5,070 bases of DNA from an uncultured Candidatus Saccharibacteria bacterium (GTDB lineage Bacteria > Patescibacteriota > Saccharimonadia > Saccharimonadales > Saccharimonadaceae): contig CANAUU010000068.1 of assembly GCA_947364965.1 (NCBI GenBank), positions 1 to 5,070 on the forward strand. The letters are read 5' to 3'. Numbering within the stretch: the stretch's first letter is position 1; every line of letters begins with the position of its first letter. The notes below the pieces were generated by a model that worked only from the letters and a program-made list of their open reading frames with translations, had not been told where the DNA came from and made no database searches. Below are positions 1 through 4,922 of the stretch, piece by piece. A program made the position numbers and the translations under genes.

Positions 1-459
1 TTCATCGCCATTTCCGGCATGGCTAGTCGCATCTTCCTCGCCAGCATCTTCAGCTTCTGGTGCAGCCAACGCCTCAACAACTTCCTCTTCGTCAAAATCC
101 GCCAATCTACCGGACAAAGTCTCCAATCCGAAATCCATCCATCCGTCGAAAACAACTCTCAACTCAAAACCCACGAAGAAACCCCTAAAAAGCACCTCGA
201 CCAATTCTGGTTCCGCGCCCTCAGCTCCTCCTTCTTCGCCCATCTCCTCGACGCCATCGTCTTTGAAACCGCCGCCTTCCTCGGCCGACTTCCCTTCTGG
301 GAATTCCTCGCCCAGGCCGGCTTCGCATTCATTGCTGGGCTCATTCTCGAAACCCTCTTCCTCCCCCTCACCAGCTACCTCGCAAAGCGCCTCAAATCCC
401 ACCTCCATTTCGAAAACGGCCACGAAATATCAGAACAAATTATTTCGCATTACGACTAA
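1..459 (+). CDS. Queuosine-precursor transporter (VUT/YhhQ family), C-terminal part, 5' truncated
   Basis: The reading frame is open from the first base, so the gene starts upstream; 152 residues are visible. What is seen: a hydrophobic segment at about 2-20, then a SQRLNNFLFVKIRQSTG stretch (22-38). That matches the family pattern of a membrane helix followed by a short cytosolic basic loop. A polar insert at about 39-68 seems longer than usual. It is followed by FWFRALSSSFFAHLLDAIVFE (69-89), resembling the family's W-x-R-x-x-x-S-(T/S)-x-x-x-Q-L-L-D-(S/T) motif. Two further helices lie at about 77-95 and 100-124, and the tail is basic then acidic. The family (TIGR00697, E. coli YhhQ) imports 7-deazaguanine queuosine precursors across the inner membrane. 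The next gene is tgt, which uses such precursors, and this supports the call. The canonical Gln before LLD is replaced by His (AHLLD). Assignment is by remembered family pattern and context, without a search. Confidence 0.75.
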   Translation, partial: FIAISGMASRIFLASIFSFWCSQRLNNFLFVKIRQSTGQSLQSEIHPSVENNSQLKTHEETPKKHLDQFWFRALSSSFFAHLLDAIVFETAAFLGRLPFWEFLAQAGFAFIAGLILETLFLPLTSYLAKRLKSHLHFENGHEISEQIISHYD

Positions 460-475
460 CACATTAAGCATGACC

Positions 476-533
476 GTTCTACGGAACATAAAGACTTGGC
501 CAGAGCGGCCCGGAGCGCGTCCGAAGGGCGCGT
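476..533 (+). other. Three small hairpins between the transporter and tgt
   Basis: The transporter-tgt gap holds three potential stem-loops. GTTC-TACG-GAAC (476-487) has a UACG tetraloop. GGCC-AGAGC-GGCC spans 498-510. CGCGTCC-GAA-GGGCGCG (516-532) is a 7-bp stem with one G-U pair. The last is GC-rich enough to be a terminator stem, but no T-tract follows, only TCGTATCT. It may end transporter transcription or stabilise its 3' end. Function is unknown. Confidence 0.3.
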
Positions 534-557
534 CGTATCTAATGCGCTAAGCCAATG

Positions 558-566
558 TGTTATAAT
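558..566 (+). promoter_or_regulatory. Extended -10 promoter of tgt
   Basis: TGT followed by a perfect TATAAT (561-566) forms an extended -10 element. The tgt ATG begins only 7 nt after the box, about where transcription should start, so the mRNA is predicted to be leaderless. No convincing -35 box is seen at the usual distance, which is typical of TGn-TATAAT promoters. This promoter decides the start codon, because the longer in-frame start at 496 would lie upstream of it. Confidence 0.75.
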
Positions 567-573
567 ATATACC

Positions 574-1875
574 ATGTCTGACCAAAAGCCTTTCTTTGAA
601 ATCGAAAAATCCCTCCCCGGTTCGCTCGGTCGCGCCGGCATTATTCATACCGCCCACGGCGATATTAAAACCCCTGCCTTCATGTCCGTCGGTACCGGGG
701 GTTATGTCCGCTTCCTCTCCGTCGAAGATTTAAATGCCACTGGCGCCCAAGCTATGCTCTCCAACGGCTATCACCTCCGCCGCCAAGCCTCCAAAATCGC
801 CAAACAAGGCGGCCTCGCCCAGTGGCAACCCACCCGTCAAGATGGTCTTGACAATTCCTCCTGGCAGAAACCCACCCTGACCGACTCTGGCGGCTTCCAA
901 GTTATGTCTCTCGGCTCCGGTCTCGGCAAAGTCGTTTCCATGGAAAAAGAACGCGGCGTCACTAACACCGCCCACAAAGAACGCCTCGCCCACGTTTCCG
1001 AAACAGGCGTCGACTTCACCGATCCCTTCGACGGCCAGCCCGATTTCATTGGCCCCGAAGAATCTATGCAAATCCAATGCCAAATCGGCGCCGACATCCA
1101 CATGTCTTTCGACGAACTCACTTCCCTCGCCGACACCTACGAATATAACATTGAAGCCATGGCTCGCACCGAACGTTGGGCCGAACGCAGCCTCCGCGAG
1201 CACTTGAAACATCGCGACGACCTTGGCTATCGCCAACATCTCTATGGCGTCCTCCAGGGCGGCCGCTGGGAAGATCTCCGCCGCTCCACCGCACGAACCC
1301 TCGCTAATATGTCCATCCCAGATCCCGCCAAAACTCCAGCCAGCCCGACCTCAAACCATGTCGAAACCTCCGATCATATCGGATTCGACGGCTTCGGCCT
1401 CGGCGGCGCCTTCCTAAAAGAAGACCTCGGCGAAATCCTCCGCTGGTGCAACGAAGAACTCCCCGCGAACAAACCCCGCCATCTCCTCGGTCTCTCCCAC
1501 CCCGACGACATCCTCATCGGCGCTGAAATGGGCGCCGACACCTTCGACTGTGTCGCCCCCACTCGCGAAGCCCGCCATGGCAAAATTTACACCAAAGACG
1601 GCAATCTCAACCTCCGCCAATTCGCCAACGTCGAAAAACCGCTCGAACCTGGTTGCGACTGCGCCACCTGCCGCGCCGGCTGGACCCTTGGTTCCCTCCG
1701 CGCCCTCTGGCGCTCTGGTGACCCCGCCCAGAAACAAAAATACTACCGCCTCGCCTCCGCCCACAATCTCCGTTTCATCATCCGCCTCACCGAAGAAATC
1801 CGCCAGAGCATCCTCGAAGACCGCTTCTTCGAATATCGTGACAACTTTTTACGCCGTTATTACTCACAGTCTTAA
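574..1875 (+). CDS. tgt: tRNA-guanine transglycosylase (queuosine pathway)
   Basis: 433 residues. TGT exchanges G34 of GUN-anticodon tRNAs (Asp, Asn, His, Tyr) for preQ1 or queuine in the cytoplasm. Visible motifs: TPAFMSVGT (33-41); DSGGFQ (104-109), with D104 equivalent to the Zymomonas general base D102; SFDE (178-181), with D180 in the base-binding position; GVLQGG (225-230); and FDCVAPTR (324-331), with D325 equivalent to nucleophile D280. The zinc site is C361-x-C363-x-x-C366 plus H397. The catalytic set is complete. The start at 574 is chosen because TATAAT ends 7 nt upstream; an in-frame ATG at 496 would precede the promoter. Oddities: the usual NTYHLxLRPG is NGYHLRRQAS (64-73), the substrate-loop LAVGE is AFLKE (279-283), and there is a Pro/Ser/Thr-rich insert at about 248-270. 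The protein is longer than the common length near 375. The substrate form is therefore uncertain. Its neighbour is a probable precursor transporter, suggesting salvage. Confidence 0.95.
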   Translation: MSDQKPFFEIEKSLPGSLGRAGIIHTAHGDIKTPAFMSVGTGGYVRFLSVEDLNATGAQAMLSNGYHLRRQASKIAKQGGLAQWQPTRQDGLDNSSWQKPTLTDSGGFQVMSLGSGLGKVVSMEKERGVTNTAHKERLAHVSETGVDFTDPFDGQPDFIGPEESMQIQCQIGADIHMSFDELTSLADTYEYNIEAMARTERWAERSLREHLKHRDDLGYRQHLYGVLQGGRWEDLRRSTARTLANMSIPDPAKTPASPTSNHVETSDHIGFDGFGLGGAFLKEDLGEILRWCNEELPANKPRHLLGLSHPDDILIGAEMGADTFDCVAPTREARHGKIYTKDGNLNLRQFANVEKPLEPGCDCATCRAGWTLGSLRALWRSGDPAQKQKYYRLASAHNLRFIIRLTEEIRQSILEDRFFEYRDNFLRRYYSQS

Positions 1876-1906
1876 AAATTAAACAGTTTAGCAGACCGCA
1901 AATCTA

Positions 1907-1915
1907 TGCTATAAT
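1907..1915 (+). promoter_or_regulatory. Extended -10 promoter of the AI-2E family gene
   Basis: TGC followed by TATAAT (1910-1915) lies 6 nt before the ATG at 1922. A weak -35-like TTTAGC occurs at 1887-1892 with 17-bp spacing. No ribosome-binding site could fit, so a leaderless mRNA is predicted. The promoter follows tgt's stop by about 30 nt, so this gene has its own start site rather than depending only on tgt read-through. Confidence 0.72.
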
Positions 1916-1921
1916 AACCTC

Positions 1922-3016
1922 ATGGACAAAAAAAGCTACCGCGTTGACATCGACACCAAAACCTTCGTGCGTTTCTGGCTCGTCATTCTCGCCCTTGGCC
2001 TCATCGCCCTCTTCGTCTGGAAAGCCCTCCCCGGCCTCATCATCGTCGGTATCGCCCTCTTCCTCTCCATCGCCATCCAGCCTCTCGCCGCCCGCATCAA
2101 GCGCCTGACCAAAAAAGAAAACTCTTCTTTCGCTTCCGTCATGGCTTATGTTATTATTATCCTCGTCATCGGCATCATTATCGCCGTCGTCGCCCCGGTC
2201 GTCATCGACGAAACCGTCCGCTTCGTTCGTCAACTCCCTGCCACCTTCGAAGACACCCTCGGCGGCTGGGAAGGCATCAACACCTTCGGCCAGAGCCTCG
2301 GCATCGAAAACCTCCAAGACGAAATCTTCAACGCCCTCCAGAACTTCTCCAACGCTTTCGTCAGCAACTTCAGCAGCATCCTCGTCAACAGCATCGGCGC
2401 CGTTTCCCAAGCCGCCACCGGCGTCATCCTCACCCTCATCCTCACCCTCCTCTTCTCTATCGAAGGTCCTGCCATCATTCAGTCCTTCTGGACTACTCTC
2501 GAAGGTCGCCGCAAAGACAACAAACTCCGCGCCTGGAAACGCCTCTCCGAGCGCCTCGCCGGCGTCGTCTCGACCTATGTTTCCAAACAAGTCACCGTCG
2601 CCGTCCTCGATGGCTGTGTGACGACCGTCGCCGTCCTCCTCCTCTCGCTCACCTGCGGCTTCTCCAGCGGTCTCGCCCTCCCCATGGGCCTCATCGCCAT
2701 GATTTTCTACCTCATCCCCATGTTCGGTCCCATTATCAGCTGCGTCCTTATTTCCCTGCTTCTCTTCTTCAGCTCCCCCATCGCCGCCATCATCTTCCTC
2801 ATTTTCTACATCGTCTACGAGCAAATCGAAAACAACTTTATCGCCCCAAAGCTCCAAGGCGACGCCCTGAACCTCCCGACCGCCCTCGTCCTCACCGCCA
2901 TCGTCATCGGTATGTATATGTTCGGTCTCGTCGGCGCCATCATTGCCATCCCCATCGCCGGCTGTATCAAAGTCATCCTCGAAGAATACCCCAACCTCCG
3001 CGAAGCCGGGATATAA
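1922..3016 (+). CDS. AI-2E family (PerM-like) membrane transporter
   Basis: 364 residues, within the usual size of PF01594 proteins. Hydrophobic segments lie at about 18-36, 38-56, 73-95, 155-179, 223-247, 249-268, 269-285, 287-300 and 320-352, giving roughly eight membrane spans. A soluble amphipathic region sits at about 97-150, as is usual in the family. Family marks are IPMFGPIIS (265-273, the P-x-x-G-P turn), YEQIENNFIAPKLQG (299-313), and the C-terminal hydrophobic block with GLVGAIIAIPIAG (335-347). Members are inner-membrane exporters of uncertain substrate; AI-2 export was shown for E. coli TqsA, and others are linked to Na+/H+ antiport, so no substrate is claimed. The ATG is fixed by the TATAAT box 6 nt upstream. 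The gene is monocistronic by appearance, with a separate promoter for the next gene. Confidence 0.93.
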   Translation: MDKKSYRVDIDTKTFVRFWLVILALGLIALFVWKALPGLIIVGIALFLSIAIQPLAARIKRLTKKENSSFASVMAYVIIILVIGIIIAVVAPVVIDETVRFVRQLPATFEDTLGGWEGINTFGQSLGIENLQDEIFNALQNFSNAFVSNFSSILVNSIGAVSQAATGVILTLILTLLFSIEGPAIIQSFWTTLEGRRKDNKLRAWKRLSERLAGVVSTYVSKQVTVAVLDGCVTTVAVLLLSLTCGFSSGLALPMGLIAMIFYLIPMFGPIISCVLISLLLFFSSPIAAIIFLIFYIVYEQIENNFIAPKLQGDALNLPTALVLTAIVIGMYMFGLVGAIIAIPIAGCIKVILEEYPNLREAGI

Positions 3017-3180
3017 ACCGTCTTTTTCGCATAAAGTTCCAGCCCCTTCATAGGTTCGATCTTTTCAAATTTTCGAACCTCCTCGCCCACTTCTAACAGG
3101 GGTGAGCACTAAAAATCACCTTCGAAAAAATAAAAAATCAAACTTCCATATCACCATAGTCTCGACCAAACCGAGCCCCG
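3000..3180 (+). other. Structured intergenic region between the AI-2E gene and the MerR gene
   Basis: Several possible stems are seen. At the gene end, CGG/CCG and GCGAA (3000-3004)/TTCGC (3026-3030) surround a TTTTT run (3023-3027) and could be a poor terminator. A perfect 8-bp inverted repeat, AGGTTCGA (3052-3059) with TCGAACCT (3073-3080), has a 13-nt loop. CCCCT (3043-3047) can pair with AGGGG (3098-3102), while GGTGA (3101-3105) can pair with TCACC (3116-3120); these two share bases and exclude each other. CTCG (3161-3164)/CGAG (3172-3175) lies just before the MerR -10 box and could be an operator. None is recognised as a known element. Confidence 0.3.
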
Positions 3181-3189
3181 TGCTATAAT
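3181..3189 (+). promoter_or_regulatory. Extended -10 promoter of the MerR-family gene
   Basis: TGC followed by TATAAT (3184-3189) lies 9 nt before the ATG at 3199. TCGACC at 3162-3167 matches TTGACA at four of six positions, with a 16-bp spacer. No Shine-Dalgarno site is present in the nine bases available. The predicted transcript has a leader of 2-3 nt or none. Confidence 0.7.
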
Positions 3190-3198
3190 AGGATTAAC

Positions 3199-3588
3199 AT
3201 GAACGAAACAGCCCCGCAAACTATCGCCGAAGTTGCCAAGACTCTTCGAGTTCCAACTTACGTCGTACGCAACCTATGCGACCACGGTCTCATTCCCCAC
3301 CTCCGCCGCAACCACCGCGGCTTCCGCGTATTTGAACCTTGGCAAGTCGACCTCCTCCAAGTCCTCCTCAGCATGAAACGTGCCGGCTTCGATAGAAAAG
3401 AACTCCGCAAATATTCCAAACTTTGTCGCCAAGGCGCCCAGACCTTCCCCGAACGCCTCGCCCTGTTCCAAACCCGCAAACGCCAACTCTGGCAAGAAAT
3501 CGCCGACCGCCAAGCCGCCATCGACTTCATCGAACGCTGGGAAGAAACCCACCAAAGCCAAGGCTCATCAGGAACCAAGCCCCACTAG
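3199..3588 (+). CDS. MerR-family transcriptional regulator
   Basis: 129 residues. The N-terminal winged helix-turn-helix reads TIAEVAKTLRVPTYVVRNLCDHGLI (8-32), the MerR pattern of ...xIxEVAxxLxVxxxTlRxxxxxGLI. Basic wing residues follow (RRNHRGFRVF, 36-45), then the second helix pair LLQVLLSMKRAGFDRKELRKY (52-72). The C-terminal part, about 83-118, is a Leu/Gln/Arg-rich helix suited to an antiparallel dimer coiled coil, ending in a polar tail. The usual Tyr-Tyr of the recognition helix (TIRYYE) is VRNLCD here. Cysteines occur only at 27 and 76, with no metal-binding cluster, so the effector is unknown and it is unlike the metal-sensing members. It probably binds a dyad near its own or a neighbouring promoter; CTCG/CGAG at 3161-3175 is a candidate for autoregulation. 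The neighbouring genes do not reveal a regulon. Confidence 0.87.
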   Translation: MNETAPQTIAEVAKTLRVPTYVVRNLCDHGLIPHLRRNHRGFRVFEPWQVDLLQVLLSMKRAGFDRKELRKYSKLCRQGAQTFPERLALFQTRKRQLWQEIADRQAAIDFIERWEETHQSQGSSGTKPH

Positions 3589-3678
3589 CCTCGTCAAGTT
3601 TCATCAAACCCCACCAACCTCACCAAAGTCTGCTAAAGCCAAAACCCATCAAAACTAGTTCCAAACCTCGCCATTCCG

Positions 3679-3687
3679 TGGTATAAT
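3679..3687 (+). promoter_or_regulatory. Extended -10 promoter of tRNA-Gln
   Basis: TGG followed by TATAAT (3682-3687) lies 16 nt before the mature tRNA 5' end. A short 5' leader for RNase P removal is therefore expected, unlike the protein genes, where the start codon sits next to the box. Confidence 0.7.
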
Positions 3688-3703
3688 AACACCGTAATCC
3701 TAT

Positions 3704-3778
3704 TGGGCCGTCGCCAAGCGGTAAGGCACTGGGTTTTGGTCCCAGCATTCGCAGGTTCGAATCCTGCCGGCCCAGCCA
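3704..3778 (+). tRNA. trnQ: tRNA-Gln (anticodon TTG)
   Basis: A full cloverleaf can be drawn. The acceptor stem TGGGCCG (3704-3710) pairs perfectly with CGGCCCA (3768-3774). The D stem is GCC/GGC (3713-3715/3725-3727). The anticodon stem CTGGG/CCCAG (3729-3733/3741-3745) encloses loop TTTTGGT, with anticodon TTG at 3736-3738. The T arm is GCAGG-TTCGAAT-CCTGC (3751-3767). Discriminator G3775 and an encoded CCA (3776-3778) follow. U1-A72 and G73 are known glutamine identity elements, in agreement with the anticodon. It is not a substrate for TGT, which needs a GUN anticodon. Confidence 0.97.
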
Positions 3779-3819
3779 AGCAGAGAGCCAGAGCATTCGC
3801 TCTGGATTTCTGCTTTGTT
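3779..3819 (+). terminator. Intrinsic terminator after tRNA-Gln
   Basis: A long stem-loop: AGCAGA (3779-3784) pairs with TCTGCT (3809-3814), and CCAGAGC (3788-3794) pairs with GCTCTGG (3799-3805) around a 4-nt loop (ATTC), with a 3x3 internal loop between the two stems. A short T-rich stretch, TTTGTT, follows the stem. It starts directly after the CCA and separates the tRNA unit from the array that begins at 3835. Confidence 0.82.
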
Positions 3820-3834
3820 GGAGTAGCCATCCGC

Positions 3835-3840
3835 TATAAT
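3835..3840 (+). promoter_or_regulatory. -10 promoter of array module 1
   Basis: A perfect TATAAT is preceded by CGC, so there is no TGn extension. It is followed by a 6-nt gap and ATG at 3847, the same spacing as in modules 2 and 3 and the AI-2E gene. The predicted transcript begins at or next to that ATG. Confidence 0.62.
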
Positions 3841-3847
3841 ATACTCA

Positions 3848-3863
3848 TGAGCTTAACAACTCA
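3848..3863 (+). repeat. 5'-end hairpin segment, copy 1
   Basis: TGAG-CTTAACAA-CTCA forms a 4-bp stem with an 8-nt loop at the predicted RNA 5' end. It has the same 16-nt length and position as copies 2 and 3. The third pair is A-U here and G-C in the others, a compensatory change. A weak peptide-level similarity (MSLTTH versus MGLNPH and MGINPH) is also present. Confidence 0.5.
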
Positions 3864-3917
3864 CGGCCGCGCGCCCAGAGCCTGACGACCAGTCCGCTCT
3901 CGGCAACCTGCCACAAT

Positions 3918-3929
3918 GGAGATCGTGAA
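3918..3929 (+). repeat. Conserved 12-nt motif, copy 1
   Basis: GGAGATCGTGAA, identical in all three modules. Here it can sit in a GAG/CTC stem (3919-3921/3935-3937) with a 13-nt loop, the weakest of the three hairpins. Confidence 0.6.
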
Positions 3930-4146
3930 GCGTGCTCAACTAAAAATCGCAATTTGCCAACTCGAAGTCAAACCTGCCCACAAGCAGCCAAGCTCCGAGT
4001 TAAAGCAAACCTTGAGCCTCGAAATTTCCTTTAGTCACGGCTAATCCGAAATCAAAACCGCTTCTTCTACTAGTCGAGCAACCCCATAGCAGCCCCAGAG
4101 TCGCTCGGGCCCACCCAATACTACCCAACGCTCTCGTGCTCAAAGG

Positions 4147-4345
4147 GGCGGCATCGTCTATCAGGACAGCGACCTGTTCAGAAACGCCGGCAACAACGGT
4201 AACTACTGGTCGTCTACCCCGCACTCTAACGGCACCAACGCCTACAACCTCAACTTCAACGGCACCACCAACATCAATCCGTCCGACAACGGCAATCGGT
4301 ATAACGGTCGCTCCGTTCGCTGCCTTTACCGTGCCCGATCTCCTC
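4147..4345 (+). repeat. Template-repeat-like block TR1 (FISUMP variable-segment sequence, no start codon)
   Basis: In frame 1 the block reads GGIVYQDSDLFRNAGNNG, then NYWSSTPHSNGTNAYNLNF, then a short linker and NGNRYNGRSVRCLYRARS. From memory this is the C-terminal end of FISUMP (TIGR02145, C-type-lectin-like fold) proteins with the marks YWSST and RYxGxSVRC. The frame is open only from 4090, after TAG at 4087-4089, to TAA at 4420-4422. It contains no ATG, GTG or TTG, so it is not a gene. Asn codons AAC/AAT are strikingly frequent and fall where FISUMP variable residues lie; AAY codons are the hallmark of DGR template repeats, because adenine changes then give many residues without stops. 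It ends with GTGCCCGATCTCCTC (4331-4345), shared with TR2. A decayed target-gene end is the main alternative. Confidence 0.68.
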
Positions 4346-4397
4346 TCAAAACCACACAAAAAATCACAGCCACTCAAACCCCGAACCACCTAAAACC
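4346..4397 (+). other. A/C-rich tail of module 1
   Basis: A G-poor, A- and C-rich stretch with no stems, running from the shared 15-nt element to the module 2 promoter. A similar tail follows TR2. It is likely single-stranded in RNA. In known DGRs the segment just 3' of the template is where cDNA priming occurs, so a role there is possible but unproven. Confidence 0.35.
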
Positions 4398-4400
4398 ATA

Positions 4401-4406
4401 TATAAT
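4401..4406 (+). promoter_or_regulatory. -10 promoter of array module 2
   Basis: TATAAT within CATATATAAT, followed by 6 nt and ATG at 4413. It is spaced exactly as in modules 1 and 3. No TGn extension and no clear -35 box are seen. Confidence 0.6.
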
Positions 4407-4413
4407 ATTTCTA

Positions 4414-4429
4414 TGGGGCTAAACCCCCA
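4414..4429 (+). repeat. 5'-end hairpin segment, copy 2
   Basis: TGGGG-CTAAAC-CCCCA forms a 5-bp stem with a 6-nt loop. It is followed by CGTCGC, as in copy 3. The first 23 nt from the ATG differ from copy 3 at only two positions. Confidence 0.55.
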
Positions 4430-4592
4430 CGTCGCCAAAATTGTAGCCTGGACCGAGACTTGGCGTTAAGCGGCACAACCGTCAACAAGACGGAGCAAAT
4501 CCGTCAAAACGCCGTCGATCGCCCAGCCCAAAAAGCGAAAGCGAACGACCGCAAAGCCTCGACAATCCCGCTCCAACCCCAGCGTCAAATCA

Positions 4593-4604
4593 GGAGATCG
4601 TGAA
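4593..4604 (+). repeat. Conserved 12-nt motif, copy 2
   Basis: GGAGATCGTGAA. Here it lies in the best of the three hairpins: CAGGAGA (4591-4597) pairs with TCTCTTG (4607-4613), seven pairs including one G-U, leaving TCGTGAAAC in the loop. Confidence 0.65.
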
Positions 4605-4700
4605 ACTCTCTTGCGCCGTCGCATACTCGCAGGCGACCCAAGATGCGAATCGTTAAGCTAGTCCCCGGACTTTCTTAAACCATAAGCAGTTTCTTTAGCA

Positions 4701-4830
4701 TCTACTCCAAACTCTAACGACAACAACGCCTACAACCTCAACTTTGCTACAGGCGTTAATCCGAATAACACCAACAATCGGAACAACGGCCCTCCAGTTC
4801 TTCTGCCTTCTTTTGGTGCCCGATCTCCTC
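4701..4830 (+). repeat. Template-repeat-like block TR2, diverged copy
   Basis: It aligns to TR1 from TCTAC onward. In frame 3 it reads STPNSNDNNAYNLNFATG, then VNPNNTNNRNNG. It keeps AYNLNF and the NP...NR..NG spacing, but is two codons shorter in the middle and lacks the NYWSS start. AAC/AAT codons are very frequent. After AACAACGGC the sequence departs from TR1's GRSVRC: the same frame gives PPVLLP, while a one-base shift gives QFFCLLLVPD, which keeps a Cys near the same place. It ends in the same GTGCCCGATCTCCTC (4816-4830). The frame has no start codon of its own near the block. It is either a second template for a different target or a degenerating copy. Confidence 0.55.
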
Positions 4831-4896
4831 CAAACCACAAACCAAATACAACGCCAAGTATCAAGCCAAAAACCAAACACAACTGCCACTCAGCTC
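4831..4896 (+). other. A/C-rich tail of module 2
   Basis: Like 4346-4397, this stretch is rich in A and C and poor in G and T, and sits between the shared 15-nt element and the next promoter. The first bases (CAAACCACA) resemble the module 1 tail (CAAAACCACA), so the similarity is by sequence at its start and by composition beyond. Confidence 0.35.
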
Positions 4897-4906
4897 AACA
4901 TTACAA

Positions 4907-4915
4907 TGTTATAAT
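4907..4915 (+). promoter_or_regulatory. Extended -10 promoter of array module 3
   Basis: TGT followed by TATAAT (4910-4915), then 6 nt and ATG at 4922. A perfect inverted repeat AACATT-AC-AATGTT (4897-4910) runs into the -10 box and could be an operator; it is not present in modules 1 and 2. Confidence 0.65.
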
Positions 4916-4922
4916 ATTCTCA

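Larger units (their letters stand above)
3847..4397 (+). ncRNA. Array module 1: putative structured template RNA of a DGR-like element
   Basis: From the predicted start, the module has a 16-nt hairpin-forming segment (3848-3863), nested stems AGAGC/GCTCT and GAC/GTC (3877-3900), a GGCA-ACC-TGCC hairpin (3902-3912), and the 12-nt motif GGAGATCGTGAA (3918-3929). About 215 nt without recognised features follow, then the AAC-rich template-like block (4147-4345) and an A/C-rich tail. No protein gene fits: the only ATG frames are MSLTTHGRAPRA (3847-3885) and a 42-codon frame at 3916-4044, neither with a recognisable domain. Shared layout with modules 2 and 3 argues for one RNA per promoter. The 3' end is unknown and is placed just before the next promoter. 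What is seen is the layout and repeats; the DGR template role is inferred. Confidence 0.5.
4413..4896 (+). ncRNA. Array module 2: putative structured template RNA of a DGR-like element
   Basis: It has the same order as module 1: a hairpin segment at the predicted 5' end (4414-4429), CGCCAA/TTGGCG pairing (4432-4437 region with the TTGGCG near 4460), the 12-nt motif at 4593-4604, a GTCGC/GCGAC stem just after it, the AAC-rich block (4701-4830) and an A/C-rich tail. The distance from hairpin to motif is about 165 nt here but only about 55 nt in modules 1 and 3, while the motif-to-block distance is shorter than in module 1. The modules are therefore related but have been rearranged. The only frame at the 5' end is an 18-codon peptide, MGLNPHVAKIVAWTETWR. 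The extent is bounded by the neighbouring promoters, not by an identified terminator. Confidence 0.48.

Noticed and set aside
496..573. Longer in-frame start of tgt adding 26 residues
   Set aside because: The extension lies upstream of the TATAAT box at 561-566, includes the GC-rich hairpin, and adds Arg/Ala-rich residues not expected for the family.
730..1239. 169-codon minus-strand open frame opposite tgt
   Set aside because: It is a shadow of the C-ended codons of tgt; the forward frame has all family motifs.
1904..2857. 317-codon minus-strand open frame, very rich in Asp and Glu
   Set aside because: It mirrors the AI-2E gene; the acidic low-complexity composition comes from reading GTC/ATC/CTC codons in reverse. 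No domain is visible.
3877..3940. Riboswitch-like look of module 1 leader (CGGCAACC and GTGCTCAA)
   Set aside because: It recalls a piece of the SAM-I consensus, but the required kink-turn, pseudoknot partners and spacing are not found, and no regulated gene follows.
3916..4044. 42-codon frame in module 1 starting MEIVKRAQLKIAICQLEV
   Set aside because: The phrase loosely resembles a carbon-nitrogen hydrolase start, but the frame ends quickly, lacks the rest of a domain, and its first codons are just the 12-nt motif that is not translated from an ATG in modules 2 and 3.
4136..4393. 85-codon plus-strand frame rich in Thr and Pro across TR1
   Set aside because: It is a shifted reading of TR1; the neighbouring frame gives the recognisable FISUMP-like sequence.
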